Part shown: positions 1 through 7,809 of the stretch, piece after piece
Numbering within the stretch: the first letter of the stretch is position 1
Layout of the letters: every line of letters begins with the position of its first letter
NCBI GenBank assembly: GCA_015228815.1
Contig: JADGCV010000015.1
Location: 1 to 64,000 of the forward strand
DNA length: 64,000 bases
Source of the DNA: Magnetococcales bacterium
GTDB taxonomy: Bacteria > Pseudomonadota > Magnetococcia > Magnetococcales > UBA8363
Reading direction: 5' to 3'
The notes under the pieces: generated by a model
Seen by the model: the letters and a program-made list of their open reading frames with translations, nothing else
Database searches by the model: none
Told to the model about the DNA's origin: nothing
Translations under genes and position numbers: made by a program

Positions 1-369
1 GAGGTGAATTGGATGAGGCCTTTCGCGTCCGAACCGAGGAGGAACTCCCGGTTTATGAACGTCTCGGAGATGTTCGCGAAATCGCGGTGACGAAGGGTCA
101 GTTGGCGGACATACTCTATAGCCGAGGTGAATTGGATGAGGCCTTTCGCGTCCGAACCGAGGAGCAATTGCCGATCTTTGAACGTCTCGGAGATGTTCGC
201 GAAATCGCGGTGACGAAGGGTAAGTTGGCGGACATACTCTATAGCCGAGGTGAATTGGATGAGGCCTTTCGCGTCCGAACCGAGGAGGAACTCCCGGTTT
301 ATGAACGTCTCGGAGATGTTCGCTCCATCGCGGTGACGAAGGGTAAGTTGGCGGCAATACTGGCAGCTA
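1..369 (+). repeat. Tandem 123-bp coding repeat (three copies visible)
   Basis: Units begin at about 1, 124 and 247, each 123 bp (41 codons), and differ by only a few bases over most of their length. The third copy diverges at its end into a degenerate TPR unit. The array probably continues to the left of the window. Confidence 0.9.
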
Positions 370-746
370 AAGGCGATCTGGCGGGCGCACTCCGGCTTCA
401 CGAAGAACGGCGCCCATTGGTTGAGAAACTAAAGGACGAAGACGGTCTTATTCATGGTATCTTCAATTGTGCCCGGTTGCGCTTGAGGATGGGTCCTGCC
501 ACCAGGGAGGACTTCCTCAAGATTTTGAAAGACCTTGAGGAGGCATTCGAGCGGATTTGCCGTCTGGGTCGGCCTGATGGAATGGGCGCCATTGGCGTTT
601 TGTTGGGGCAGGTTCTCGCTGGCATCGGCGCCAAGGATCGCGCCCTTGAGGTATTGAACGTGGCGCATGCGGGATTTCGAAAGATGGGCTGGGAAAAACA
701 AGCGCAGCAAGTTGCTGACTTCATTAGGGAAATAACGAACACATAA
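3..746 (+). CDS. TPR-repeat protein, 3' part only
   Basis: The reading frame is open to the left edge, so the true start lies outside the window. The visible 247 residues begin with three near-identical 41-residue helical repeats, each starting GELDEAF and containing LGDVR and VTKG. A fourth, more divergent repeat starts near GDLAGALRLHEER. The last 100 or so residues form a non-repetitive helical tail. The repeat is a variant of the tetratricopeptide family, whose members are protein-protein interaction scaffolds. The partner is unknown and no enzymatic domain is visible in this part. The near-identity of the repeats at DNA level points to recent duplication or gene conversion. Confidence 0.85.
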   Translation, partial: GELDEAFRVRTEEELPVYERLGDVREIAVTKGQLADILYSRGELDEAFRVRTEEQLPIFERLGDVREIAVTKGKLADILYSRGELDEAFRVRTEEELPVYERLGDVRSIAVTKGKLAAILAAKGDLAGALRLHEERRPLVEKLKDEDGLIHGIFNCARLRLRMGPATREDFLKILKDLEEAFERICRLGRPDGMGAIGVLLGQVLAGIGAKDRALEVLNVAHAGFRKMGWEKQAQQVADFIREITNT

Positions 747-932
747 TACTGAATTATTGACTTTTCCCTGAGCGACGCATACCTTCGTATTCATGGTAAA
801 AATCGCACGGCATCTGTTGAAGCCTCCCAAAGGCAGGGGAAAGCAGACCGGGTGGGGGCTGGCGGCTGTGCTTGGTCGCTGTCTTGCTCCTCGTGGAAAA
901 GCAAAGAATTTCACAACGTTCTCCCCGTTGGT

Positions 933-1229
933 GTGCGGAAAAATGCCGTGCCTGTCGTCGTGCAATCCGTGGAATATCTGGATGACGATCGATTGCGTTT
1001 GACCTTCAACTCGGGTGAAAGCGGGGTGGCGGATCGGGCAGAACTGGTGCGTTCCACCCCTGGCGCTGCGCCCTTGCGCAACCAGGAAGAGTTTCGCCGT
1101 GTCTTTCTTGATGAATGGCCCACCCTGGCTTGGCCCTGCGGATTCGATCTGGCACCAGAGTATGTCGATTGGTTGGTGACAGGAAAAACCCCGGTCTGGC
1201 AATCACCTCCCATCGCGAAATCAGCCTGA
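933..1229 (+). CDS. DUF2442 domain protein
   Basis: The product is a small protein of about 98 residues. It has the DUF2442 pattern: an N-terminal beta hairpin (VQSVEYLDDDRLRLTF), a central loop and a C-terminal W-x-x-G-x-D-L-x-P-E-Y motif. DUF2442 genes are common near small toxin-antitoxin-like or mobile genes and often sit beside DUF4160 genes, but no DUF4160 gene is visible upstream. The function is not established. The start is uncertain: GTG at 933 is the first sensible codon in frame before the conserved region, and the longer frame upstream looks non-coding. It lies 51 bp before a MNT nucleotidyltransferase gene, which fits a small accessory island. Confidence 0.65.
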   Translation: MRKNAVPVVVQSVEYLDDDRLRLTFNSGESGVADRAELVRSTPGAAPLRNQEEFRRVFLDEWPTLAWPCGFDLAPEYVDWLVTGKTPVWQSPPIAKSA

Positions 1230-1280
1230 GGGGTTGTGAATCGTTACATGACGAAAGGTCCGAATGATGGAGCATCGACC

Positions 1281-1610
1281 ATGACCATTTCCGACACCGA
1301 ATTGATCTTCATGGGGGCTTGCATCGCCGAGGCCATCCATCCGGATCGGATTATTCTGTTTGGTTCCCAGGCACGGGGAGATGCCGGACCCGATTCCGAT
1401 GTGGATTTGCTGGTTATCGTTTCACGACATTTCAGCAATGCGCAACGCTGGCAGATGATGCAGACCATCCGCAAGGCCATCACCGGTGTTCGCTGCTCCA
1501 AGGATATTCTTTTGTATCATCGGGACGAAGTTGAACGATGGCGTTCCTCCATCAATCATGTTGTGGCTACTGCTCTGCGCGAGGGCAAGGTGATTTATGA
1601 AGGAACTTGA
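1281..1610 (+). CDS. MNT-type nucleotidyltransferase (antitoxin of a HEPN/MNT pair)
   Basis: The 109-residue protein has the minimal nucleotidyltransferase signature: GSQARG followed by the metal-binding D-S-D-V-D-L motif. In HEPN/MNT toxin-antitoxin pairs this protein neutralises the HEPN RNase, in studied cases by adding AMP to it. The start ATG at 1281 follows a TGGAG site with good spacing; upstream GTG 1236 and ATG 1248 are less likely. The stop overlaps the start of the next frame at 1597, the usual arrangement for this pair. That HEPN frame is broken, so this looks like an orphan antitoxin. Confidence 0.85.
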   Translation: MTISDTELIFMGACIAEAIHPDRIILFGSQARGDAGPDSDVDLLVIVSRHFSNAQRWQMMQTIRKAITGVRCSKDILLYHRDEVERWRSSINHVVATALREGKVIYEGT

Positions 1611-1651
1611 ACAGGGACGTATTCTTCTCACCATGGCGGAAAAAGATTGCC
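1597..1651 (+). pseudogene. Truncated HEPN-domain gene remnant
   Basis: Overlapping the MNT stop codon, ATG 1597 begins a frame whose first 18 or so residues (MKELEQGRILLTMAEKD) look like the first helix of a HEPN toxin. After that the frame becomes Arg/Gly/Pro-rich and does not resemble any HEPN protein. The region beyond about 1651 belongs to the opposite-strand prepilin-like gene. A deletion or recombination junction therefore probably lies near 1650, leaving no HEPN catalytic R-x4-6-H motif. The exact breakpoint is inferred by eye. Confidence 0.6.
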
Positions 1652-1678
1652 GCCAGGTTTTCTCCCCTGCTCCACGGG

Positions 1679-2279
1679 TTACAATCCAACGCACATGCGG
1701 ACCCTTCCCCCTTCGGCGGGTGGCCAGGGGCGGGGCGGGGAATCGTTGTCGTCCTGGATCGGGCCGGGGTTGCGTATGTTGCCTTCGCGGCCATCGCCGT
1801 CGTCATGACGGCTGTCATAGGAAGCGGCCTGCTCGGGGAGGAGTTGATCCATGCACAACGCGAGATCGGGGAGACGGGCGGGTTGGTGGATCAGATGGTA
1901 GTCCCCCCCGAGAATGTGTTGCGCGATTCCCTGGTTGACGACTTTGGGAATGAACAGGTGGGCCAGGCGCAGGTGCCGCCAGACCTGAGTTTCCTCGGAG
2001 GATCGGTCCGAAATCCGGCCATCGCCGTTGCCGTTTTCCGCCTCGGGCCAACGTTCGTGGGCTTTGGGATCGTCGCCAGGGATGAAGTGATACAACCGCG
2101 CGTAGGACCGAACCGCCGTGGCGATGGCCGCCTGATCCAGAGCCAGGCGATGCAGACGGCTCTCCTCCACCAGGCTTTCGCCACGCAACACCGTCCCCAG
2201 CAGCAGGGTGATGATGATCAGAACCAGGCTCAGCTCCAACAGGGAGAATCCTGCGTTCGGATCGGGGGGGGGGGGCCAT
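1679..2279 (-). CDS. Type IV prepilin-like protein with a C12 tract behind the start
   Basis: The frame encodes a class III signal-like segment G-F-S-L-L-E-L-S-L-V-L-I-I-I-T with the prepilin-peptidase cleavage context (Gly before Phe, Glu at +5). A pseudopilin-like middle (FIPGDDPKAHERWPEAENGNGDG) and a C-terminal HDDGDGREGNIR segment follow. Such proteins are inner-membrane subunits of type II secretion or type IV pilus-like machines. The only good start, ATG at 2279-2277, is followed by G and twelve C and is one base out of frame with the rest; eleven or fourteen C would join them. The gene directly follows the deoxyhypusine-synthase homologue on the same strand. The C-terminal end looks atypical and may be shortened. 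Confidence 0.7.
2264..2275. repeat. Mononucleotide tract G12 (C12 on the gene strand)
   Basis: Twelve consecutive G on the + strand lie immediately inside the prepilin-like gene start on the minus strand. A one-base loss would restore the frame between ATG 2279 and the prepilin body. It is the longest homopolymer I noticed in the window. Confidence 0.9.
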
Positions 2280-2299
2280 TGCGGCGGACCCGGTTCGGA

Positions 2300-3337
2300 T
2301 CACGATGGGCTGGCTGCCGCGATCAAAGCGTTGGCCCCTTTGGGATCCCCATGGCATTCAAGCAGGGCCTGGAGCATCAGGGGGACGACGATCGTGGCAT
2401 CCGATTCGATGATGAACATGGGGGTATGGGCGGTCAGTTTGTCCCAGGTGATCTTTTCGTTGGGGGTCGCCCCCGAATAGGATCCATAGGAGGTGGTGGA
2501 ATCGGAAATCTGACAAAAATAGGACCACGGCTTGACCGGTTGTTGCAGATCATACTTGATCGACGGCACGACGCAGATGGGAAAATCACCGGCGATGCCG
2601 CCGCCAATCTGGAAAAAACCGATTCCCGGTCCCGACGACAGACGCCGGTATTCGTCATAGAACCAGGACATTGCCTCGATCCCCGATTTGGCGATGCCGG
2701 CGGAACATTCTCCGGTGCGGACGTGGGAGGCGAAAATATTGCCGAAGGTCGAATCTTCATAGCCGGGGACCACCATCGGCAGATGCGCCCTGGCCGCCGC
2801 CAGGAGCCAGCATTCCTCGGGCCGCCCTGAACAAAGTTCGGGTCCGATCGCCTGGATCAACTGATAAAAATATTCGTGCCAGAACTGCCGGTGTCCCGAA
2901 CGGTCGGCATCGAGCCACATCGGCACGAGAATTTTTTCGACGGCGCGAAAGGCCTCATCCTCGGGAATGCTGGTGTCGGTGACGCGGCGCATCGACGCTT
3001 CAAGAATCCGGGTGTCGTCCTCCTTGGTGAAATAGCGGTAGTCGGGAAAGTCGCGGTAATGATCATGGGCGACGAGACGGAACAACGATTCCTCCAGGTT
3101 GGCCCCGGTCACCGAAAGCCCGTGAACCAGGCCCGCCCGGATCGCCGGAGCCAGGGAAATCCCCAACTGCGCCGAAGACATCGCCCCCGCCATCGCCCAG
3201 AACATGCGCCCCCCCGACTCGATGTGCCGCCAGTAGGCCAGGGTGGCGTCGCGGGTGACGCGGGCGTTGAAGTTTTTATAGTTGCGTAGTAAAAATTCAA
3301 GGATGGGCATCCGTCCCGAAGATTCTGCCCTGGTCAT
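2300..3337 (-). CDS. Deoxyhypusine synthase family protein
   Basis: The 345-residue protein is homologous to deoxyhypusine synthase over its full length, including NAD-site segments (SVTGANLEE, MSWFYDEYRR, GGGIAGDFPI) and the SGATPNEKITWDKL region. There the active-site lysine that carries the aminobutyl group aligns with K300. Eukaryotic and archaeal enzymes modify eIF5A/aIF5A; bacterial relatives lack that substrate and some act in polyamine chemistry such as homospermidine synthesis. No eIF5A-like gene is visible, so a polyamine role is only inferred. ATG 3337 has an AGGGA site about nine bases upstream. Its stop is 20 bp ahead of the prepilin start, suggesting one transcript. Confidence 0.88.
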   Translation of the reverse strand: MTRAESSGRMPILEFLLRNYKNFNARVTRDATLAYWRHIESGGRMFWAMAGAMSSAQLGISLAPAIRAGLVHGLSVTGANLEESLFRLVAHDHYRDFPDYRYFTKEDDTRILEASMRRVTDTSIPEDEAFRAVEKILVPMWLDADRSGHRQFWHEYFYQLIQAIGPELCSGRPEECWLLAAARAHLPMVVPGYEDSTFGNIFASHVRTGECSAGIAKSGIEAMSWFYDEYRRLSSGPGIGFFQIGGGIAGDFPICVVPSIKYDLQQPVKPWSYFCQISDSTTSYGSYSGATPNEKITWDKLTAHTPMFIIESDATIVVPLMLQALLECHGDPKGANALIAAASPS

Positions 3338-3370
3338 GGCGCTTGATCCCTATTGAATGTATCGGAAAAC

Positions 3371-3410
3371 TATTGAAAAGAAAAAAGAGGTCTGGGGGAT
3401 TGCCCCAGGG
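3371..3410 (-). repeat. Dispersed hairpin plus T-tract element, copy 1
   Basis: On the minus strand this reads as a CCTGGGG/CCCCAGG-type hairpin followed by CTC, a T-run and TCTTTTCAATA. It is nearly identical to the element at 56791-56833 and matches the half-copy at 34402-34429. It lies between divergent genes, upstream of the deoxyhypusine-synthase homologue, so it does not terminate a neighbouring gene. Confidence 0.75.
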
Positions 3411-3492
3411 TAAGGTTTACCATGCTTGGATGCCAATATAACACCTTTCCAAAGCCATTCCAAGAGACGCTCCCGAAGTGTGGAACACATCG

Positions 3493-5034
3493 ATGACCCT
3501 TCCCGTGCCCCGATTGCGAACCATCCGGCGCATGTACGCCGCCTTTTTTCTCAGCCTGTTTGTTTTTTTTCTGCTTCTGGGCGATTTTCGGCGGATGAAA
3601 GGGTACGACATTTCCTTTTTTCTGGAACTCGATCCCCTGGTTGCCCTGGGGGGATTGCTGACCAGTTGGACGCTGTACAAGGGGTTGATTCTTTCGCTGG
3701 TGATCCTGGTGCCGACCCTGTTTCTGGGACGTTTTTTCTGCTCCTGGATCTGCCCGCTCGGGATCATGAATCAACTGTTCGGCTTGCGTTTTTTTGGGGT
3801 GCGTCCTTCGGAAAGCCATCGGCTCAATGGCTATCGGCCCCTGTTTCGCGTCAAATATTATCTTCTGGTTTTTTTGTTGCTCGTCGCCATGGCGGGGGGA
3901 CTGCAAACCGGATTGTTCGATCCCATCGCCCTGATCTATCGTTCGATGACGGTGGCGGGGTTGCCGTTGCTCGATGGGGCGGGACTTGGCATTTATGCCC
4001 AGGGGCCGATTTTTCATGGTGGTCTGGTGATTTCGGTGATCTTTCTCGCCATTCTTCTGGCCAACCGGTTCATGCCGCGATTCTGGTGCCGCGTTCTCTG
4101 TCCGTTGGGGGCGCTTTTGGCGGTTCTGTCGCGATGGGCCCCCTTTGGCATCCAACGCGATGTCGAACGATGCAACGGCTGCAACAAATGTCTGCAATTC
4201 TGCCAGGGCGGGTGCGACCCCCATGCGGCATGGCGCCGGTCCGAATGCCATCTGTGCATGAACTGCATCGAGCAGTGTCCCTCCGGAGCGCTGCATTATG
4301 GACTGCCGGAACAATCGAGCAGCATCCATCAACCCCTGGACGTGAGCCGTCGCCGTCTGCTGGAAACCGCCGTCGGTTCGGTGGTGGCGCTGCCGTTGAT
4401 GCGTCGGTCGGTATCCGCGGTGACCCTCGATCAGTCGGCGGTGATCCGCCCCCCCGGATCGCTCGAAGAAGAGGATTTTTCCCGCCGGTGCATCAAATGC
4501 GCCGCCTGCATGCGGGTCTGTCCCACCAATGTCCTGCAACCAGCCCTTCTCGAAGGGGGATTCGAGGGATTGTGGACGCCGATCCTCATCAACCGCATCG
4601 GCTATTGCGAACACCATTGCGTCCTCTGTGGTCTGGTCTGTCCCACGGGGGCCATCCGTCCGCTGTCGATCAACGAAAAACTCGGTCGTCCCCCCTTCGA
4701 CGCTCCCATCCGTCTCGGCACTGCCTTCTTCGACCAGGGTCGTTGCCTCCCCTGGTCCATGGAGGTCCCCTGCATCGTCTGCGAGGAGGTCTGCCCGACC
4801 TCCCCAAAGGCCATCGGCACCCGCCAAGTCACCATGACCCATCGCGATGGGACGTCGATCACCCTCAAACAACCTTTCCTGACCCCCGACCTGTGTATCG
4901 GTTGCGGCATCTGCGAAAACAAATGTCCCGTCTCGGGATTGGCCGCGGTTCGCGTCTCCTCGGTGGGTGAAAGCCGCTCCAAAACCAACCGCATGCTTTT
5001 GAAATCCACCCGGCCAACCGCCGCCCCTTCGTGA
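3493..5034 (+). CDS. NapH/NapG-like polyferredoxin fusion, membrane-bound
   Basis: The product is about 513 residues. The N-terminal half has several membrane helices, the NapH-type motif GRFFCSWICPLG, a second C-x3-CP loop (WCRVLCPLG) and two ferredoxin motifs (CNGCNKC and CHLCMNCIEQCP). A twin-arginine-like stretch SRRRLLETAVGS follows. The C-terminal half is NapG-like, with CIKCAACMRVCP, CVLCGLVCP, CIVCEEVCP and CIGCGICENKCP. In nitrate-reductase systems NapH and NapG are separate proteins passing quinol electrons to the periplasm; here they are one chain. No nap genes are adjacent, so the acceptor is unknown. ATG 3493 is preferred over GTG 3478, but the ribosome site is weak. Confidence 0.85.
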   Translation: MTLPVPRLRTIRRMYAAFFLSLFVFFLLLGDFRRMKGYDISFFLELDPLVALGGLLTSWTLYKGLILSLVILVPTLFLGRFFCSWICPLGIMNQLFGLRFFGVRPSESHRLNGYRPLFRVKYYLLVFLLLVAMAGGLQTGLFDPIALIYRSMTVAGLPLLDGAGLGIYAQGPIFHGGLVISVIFLAILLANRFMPRFWCRVLCPLGALLAVLSRWAPFGIQRDVERCNGCNKCLQFCQGGCDPHAAWRRSECHLCMNCIEQCPSGALHYGLPEQSSSIHQPLDVSRRRLLETAVGSVVALPLMRRSVSAVTLDQSAVIRPPGSLEEEDFSRRCIKCAACMRVCPTNVLQPALLEGGFEGLWTPILINRIGYCEHHCVLCGLVCPTGAIRPLSINEKLGRPPFDAPIRLGTAFFDQGRCLPWSMEVPCIVCEEVCPTSPKAIGTRQVTMTHRDGTSITLKQPFLTPDLCIGCGICENKCPVSGLAAVRVSSVGESRSKTNRMLLKSTRPTAAPS

Positions 5035-5161
5035 TTTTCCCCCCGCGACCAAATTATTGCTCCAAGACCCCTTGCCAAACCATCCGCCAATGGCCATATC
5101 CAAGGGGTAACGTAAGTTCTTTCCAGATGTTGGACCACTTGACAAGGGATTGACGGCCATC

Positions 5162-7090
5162 ATGAGCGATGTCGAACATAAAGAAACCCATGCGTTTCAA
5201 ACCGAGGTGACGCAACTGCTCCACCTGATGATTCATTCGTTGTACAGCAACAAGGAGATTTTTCTCAGGGAGTTGATTTCCAACGCCTCGGACGCACTCG
5301 ACAAACTGCGGTTTCAGGCGTTGTCCAACGCCCCCCTGTATGAAAACGATGCCAATCTGGACATCCGCATCACCTTCGACAAGGATGCCAAAACCGTCAC
5401 CATCACCGACAACGGCATCGGTATGGACAAGGACGAGGTGATCGCCAACATTGGCACCATCGCCCGTTCCGGAACCCGTGAATTCTTGAAATCATTGACC
5501 GGCGACCAGGCCAAGGATGCCCATCTGATCGGGCAGTTCGGGGTTGGTTTTTATTCATCCTTCATCGTCGCCCGCTCCGTCACCCTGACGACCCGCAAGG
5601 CGGGTCTGGCGCGGGATCAGGGCGTCCGTTGGGAATCGGCTGGGGATGGCCAATATACCGTCGAATCGGTGGACAAGGAACAACGGGGAACCGAAATCGT
5701 CCTCCACCTGGCCGACGACCATGGGGACTTTCTCGATGATTGGCGGCTGCGCTCGATCATTCGCAAGTTTTCCGATCATGTCTCCTGGCCCATCCTCATG
5801 ATCAAACCCGATTATTCCAAGAGCGACGAGGACAAGGAGAAGGAGAAGGAAAAGGAGGAAAAAGCCCCCGAATGGGAGACGGTCAACAAGGCTTCCGCCC
5901 TGTGGACCCGGAGCAAGAGCGACATCAAGGACGAGGAATATACCGAGTTCTACAAACACATCTCCCATGACTTCGAGGAACCCCTGACTCACCTTCATGT
6001 CCGTCTGGAGGGCAAACAGGAATATACCCTTCTCCTGTTCGTGCCCAAGCGGGCCCCGTTCGATCTGTGGGATCGGGACGGCAAGCATGGGGTCAAACTG
6101 TACGTTCGCCGCGTCTTCATCATGGAAGGGGCCAAGGAATTGATGCCCCGTTATCTCCGGTTCATCCGCGGCATCATCGATTCTTCCGACCTGCCCCTCA
6201 ATATTTCCCGCGAAATCCTGCAACACAATCCCCTCGTCGAGGCCATCCGCAAGGGGACCGTCGGCAAGGTGTTCGGCCTTTTCGAGGAACTGGCCGAAAA
6301 GGAACCCGACAAGTTCAAGCAACTCTGGAAAACTTTCGGCCTTGTTCTCAAGGAGGGAGTCATCGAGGACTACGCCAACAAGGACAAGCTCGCCAAACTG
6401 CTTCGGTTTGCCTCGACCCATGGCGATACCGACGAACAATCGGTATCCCTCGCCGATTATCTTGGGCGGATGAAGCCCGATCAGGAAAAGATCTACTACG
6501 TCACCGCGGAAAGTTTCGCCGCCGCCAAGAACAGTCCCCACCTGGAAATTTTCCGCAAGAAGGGGATCGAGGTGTTGTTGTTGAGCGATCGGGTCGATGA
6601 ATGGCTGGTGAACCATCTGACCGAATTCGAGGGAAAAAGCCTGCAATCGGTCGCCAAGGGGGGATTGGACCTGGGCAAGCTGGAAAACGAGGACGAGAAA
6701 AAAGAACTGGAGAAAAAGGAGGGAGACTACAAGGATCTTCTGGAACGGGTGAAAAAATGCCTCGGAGAGACCGTCAAGGAGGTCCGCCTGACCCATCGCC
6801 TGACCGATTCACCCGCCTGCCTCGTGAGCGAGGAACACGACATGAGCGCCACCATGGCGCGAATTCTCAAGGAGGCGGGGCAGACGGTTCCGACCGCGAG
6901 TCGCATTCTGGAACTCAATCCCGGTCATCCCCTGGTGAACCGTCTGAAAAACGAGGCCAACGAAGAGCGCTTCAACGATCTGGGCCGCATTCTCCACGAT
7001 CAGGCCATCCTGAGCGAAGGGGGCCAGCTCGATGATCCACCCGGCTTTATCCGCAAGCTCAACAAGCTCCTTCTGGAAATGGTTTCGTAG
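5162..7090 (+). CDS. htpG: Molecular chaperone HtpG (Hsp90 family)
   Basis: HtpG is the cytosolic ATP-dependent bacterial Hsp90. The N-terminal GHKL ATPase is clear: [20 protein letters not shown] and [11 protein letters not shown], with the catalytic Glu in the first. The middle domain contains the conserved NISREILQ arginine loop, and the C-terminal dimerisation domain is complete. At 642 residues it is slightly longer than the E. coli protein (about 624), helped by a Lys/Glu-rich linker after the N domain. ATG 5162 is chosen over TTG 5150 because homologues start at this point and a purine-rich site lies upstream. It stands alone, with a hairpin downstream at 7113-7143. Confidence 0.97.
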   Translation: MSDVEHKETHAFQTEVTQLLHLMIHSLYSNKEIFLRELISNASDALDKLRFQALSNAPLYENDANLDIRITFDKDAKTVTITDNGIGMDKDEVIANIGTIARSGTREFLKSLTGDQAKDAHLIGQFGVGFYSSFIVARSVTLTTRKAGLARDQGVRWESAGDGQYTVESVDKEQRGTEIVLHLADDHGDFLDDWRLRSIIRKFSDHVSWPILMIKPDYSKSDEDKEKEKEKEEKAPEWETVNKASALWTRSKSDIKDEEYTEFYKHISHDFEEPLTHLHVRLEGKQEYTLLLFVPKRAPFDLWDRDGKHGVKLYVRRVFIMEGAKELMPRYLRFIRGIIDSSDLPLNISREILQHNPLVEAIRKGTVGKVFGLFEELAEKEPDKFKQLWKTFGLVLKEGVIEDYANKDKLAKLLRFASTHGDTDEQSVSLADYLGRMKPDQEKIYYVTAESFAAAKNSPHLEIFRKKGIEVLLLSDRVDEWLVNHLTEFEGKSLQSVAKGGLDLGKLENEDEKKELEKKEGDYKDLLERVKKCLGETVKEVRLTHRLTDSPACLVSEEHDMSATMARILKEAGQTVPTASRILELNPGHPLVNRLKNEANEERFNDLGRILHDQAILSEGGQLDDPPGFIRKLNKLLLEMVS

Positions 7091-7112
7091 TCCATTCGCA
7101 TCGGCACGACCG

Positions 7113-7143
7113 GCCTGGGGGGGGATGGGTTCCCTTCCCAGGC
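7113..7143. terminator. Hairpin between htpG and the SLOG gene
   Basis: A 7-bp stem, GCCTGGG pairing with CCCAGGC, encloses a G-rich loop and is followed by TATATTTTA on the + strand. It sits between convergent htpG and the TIR/SLOG operon, so it may terminate either. The T-run is imperfect. Confidence 0.55.
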
Positions 7144-7179
7144 TGTATATTTTACTTGAAGTGGATTGCCCTCCGGGTT

Positions 7180-7809
7180 TCATCCGTTCGGGAAATTCCA
7201 TAAATGGTCCAAAACATCGGCGAACCGACCTGCCGGGGAGACGTTCTGGCGAAACGCTTCCTGGACCAGGGGGGCAATCTCGTTCATGGGAAAAATGGTT
7301 CGAGTTTGCCCACCCAGATAGGGCAAGGGCATCATGACAGCGTCGGGATGGAACTCGGCGAGCAGTTCCTTCTCATCTTCAAGGCCGTTCATTCCGCCCA
7401 TGAAGACAGCCAGGCCGATCTTGTTTTCACGGATCATGGTTTGGCGAAAGTGGGTCAAACTGGCTTCGAGATTGATTTGGGCAAAGGGGTTGTTCTCATC
7501 CCGCACAACCCGGTCAACCAAATGGAGGGACGCGAAGTGTTTTTTGATTTCGGGGGAGAATTTTGCCTCGAAATGGCGGGAAAGGTAAAGTTTAATGTGG
7601 GACATTCGATCCATTTTATCGCCCCACTGGGCGATAAAATGGGTGATGGAAGGATGTCCGCCGTAGATCAGGGGAATTTCTCGGATGGAGGTTTCCTGGG
7701 CCAAGGCCAACACGGCGTCACGCATTGCCTGGGGGTCGGTGTCGGAGTAATACGGGGGGCGTTCGGGGTCGGGAAGACTGGCCGAGAGAAAAACAGCTTT
7801 GGAGTTCAT
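7180..7809 (-). CDS. Stand-alone SLOG-domain protein (putative nucleotide-ligand sensor)
   Basis: The product is about 209 residues. It begins with an FLSASLPDPERPPYY strand-loop and contains an I-Y-G-G-H-P-S-I-T ligand-loop motif and a V-F-M-G-G-M-N-G-L-E-D-E motif, all hallmarks of the SLOG (SMF/DprA-LOG) Rossmann-like family. SLOG domains bind or process nucleotide-derived ligands and occur in bacterial conflict systems; in Thoeris ThsA a SLOG domain senses a TIR-made NAD derivative. Here the SLOG is alone, with no SIR2, membrane or nuclease domain. Its ATG overlaps the stop of the TIR gene by 4 bp, and GAGG lies just upstream. The family call is good; the ligand and role are inferred. Confidence 0.75.
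   Translation of the reverse strand: MNSKAVFLSASLPDPERPPYYSDTDPQAMRDAVLALAQETSIREIPLIYGGHPSITHFIAQWGDKMDRMSHIKLYLSRHFEAKFSPEIKKHFASLHLVDRVVRDENNPFAQINLEASLTHFRQTMIRENKIGLAVFMGGMNGLEDEKELLAEFHPDAVMMPLPYLGGQTRTIFPMNEIAPLVQEAFRQNVSPAGRFADVLDHLWNFPNG

Noticed and set aside
1607-2830. 407-codon plus-strand frame
   Set aside because: It is antisense to the prepilin-like and deoxyhypusine-synthase genes, with no recognisable motif and no ribosome site.
3370-5163. 597-codon open frame on the minus strand
   Set aside because: It is antisense to the NapH/NapG fusion, whose many cysteine motifs leave no doubt about the coding strand.
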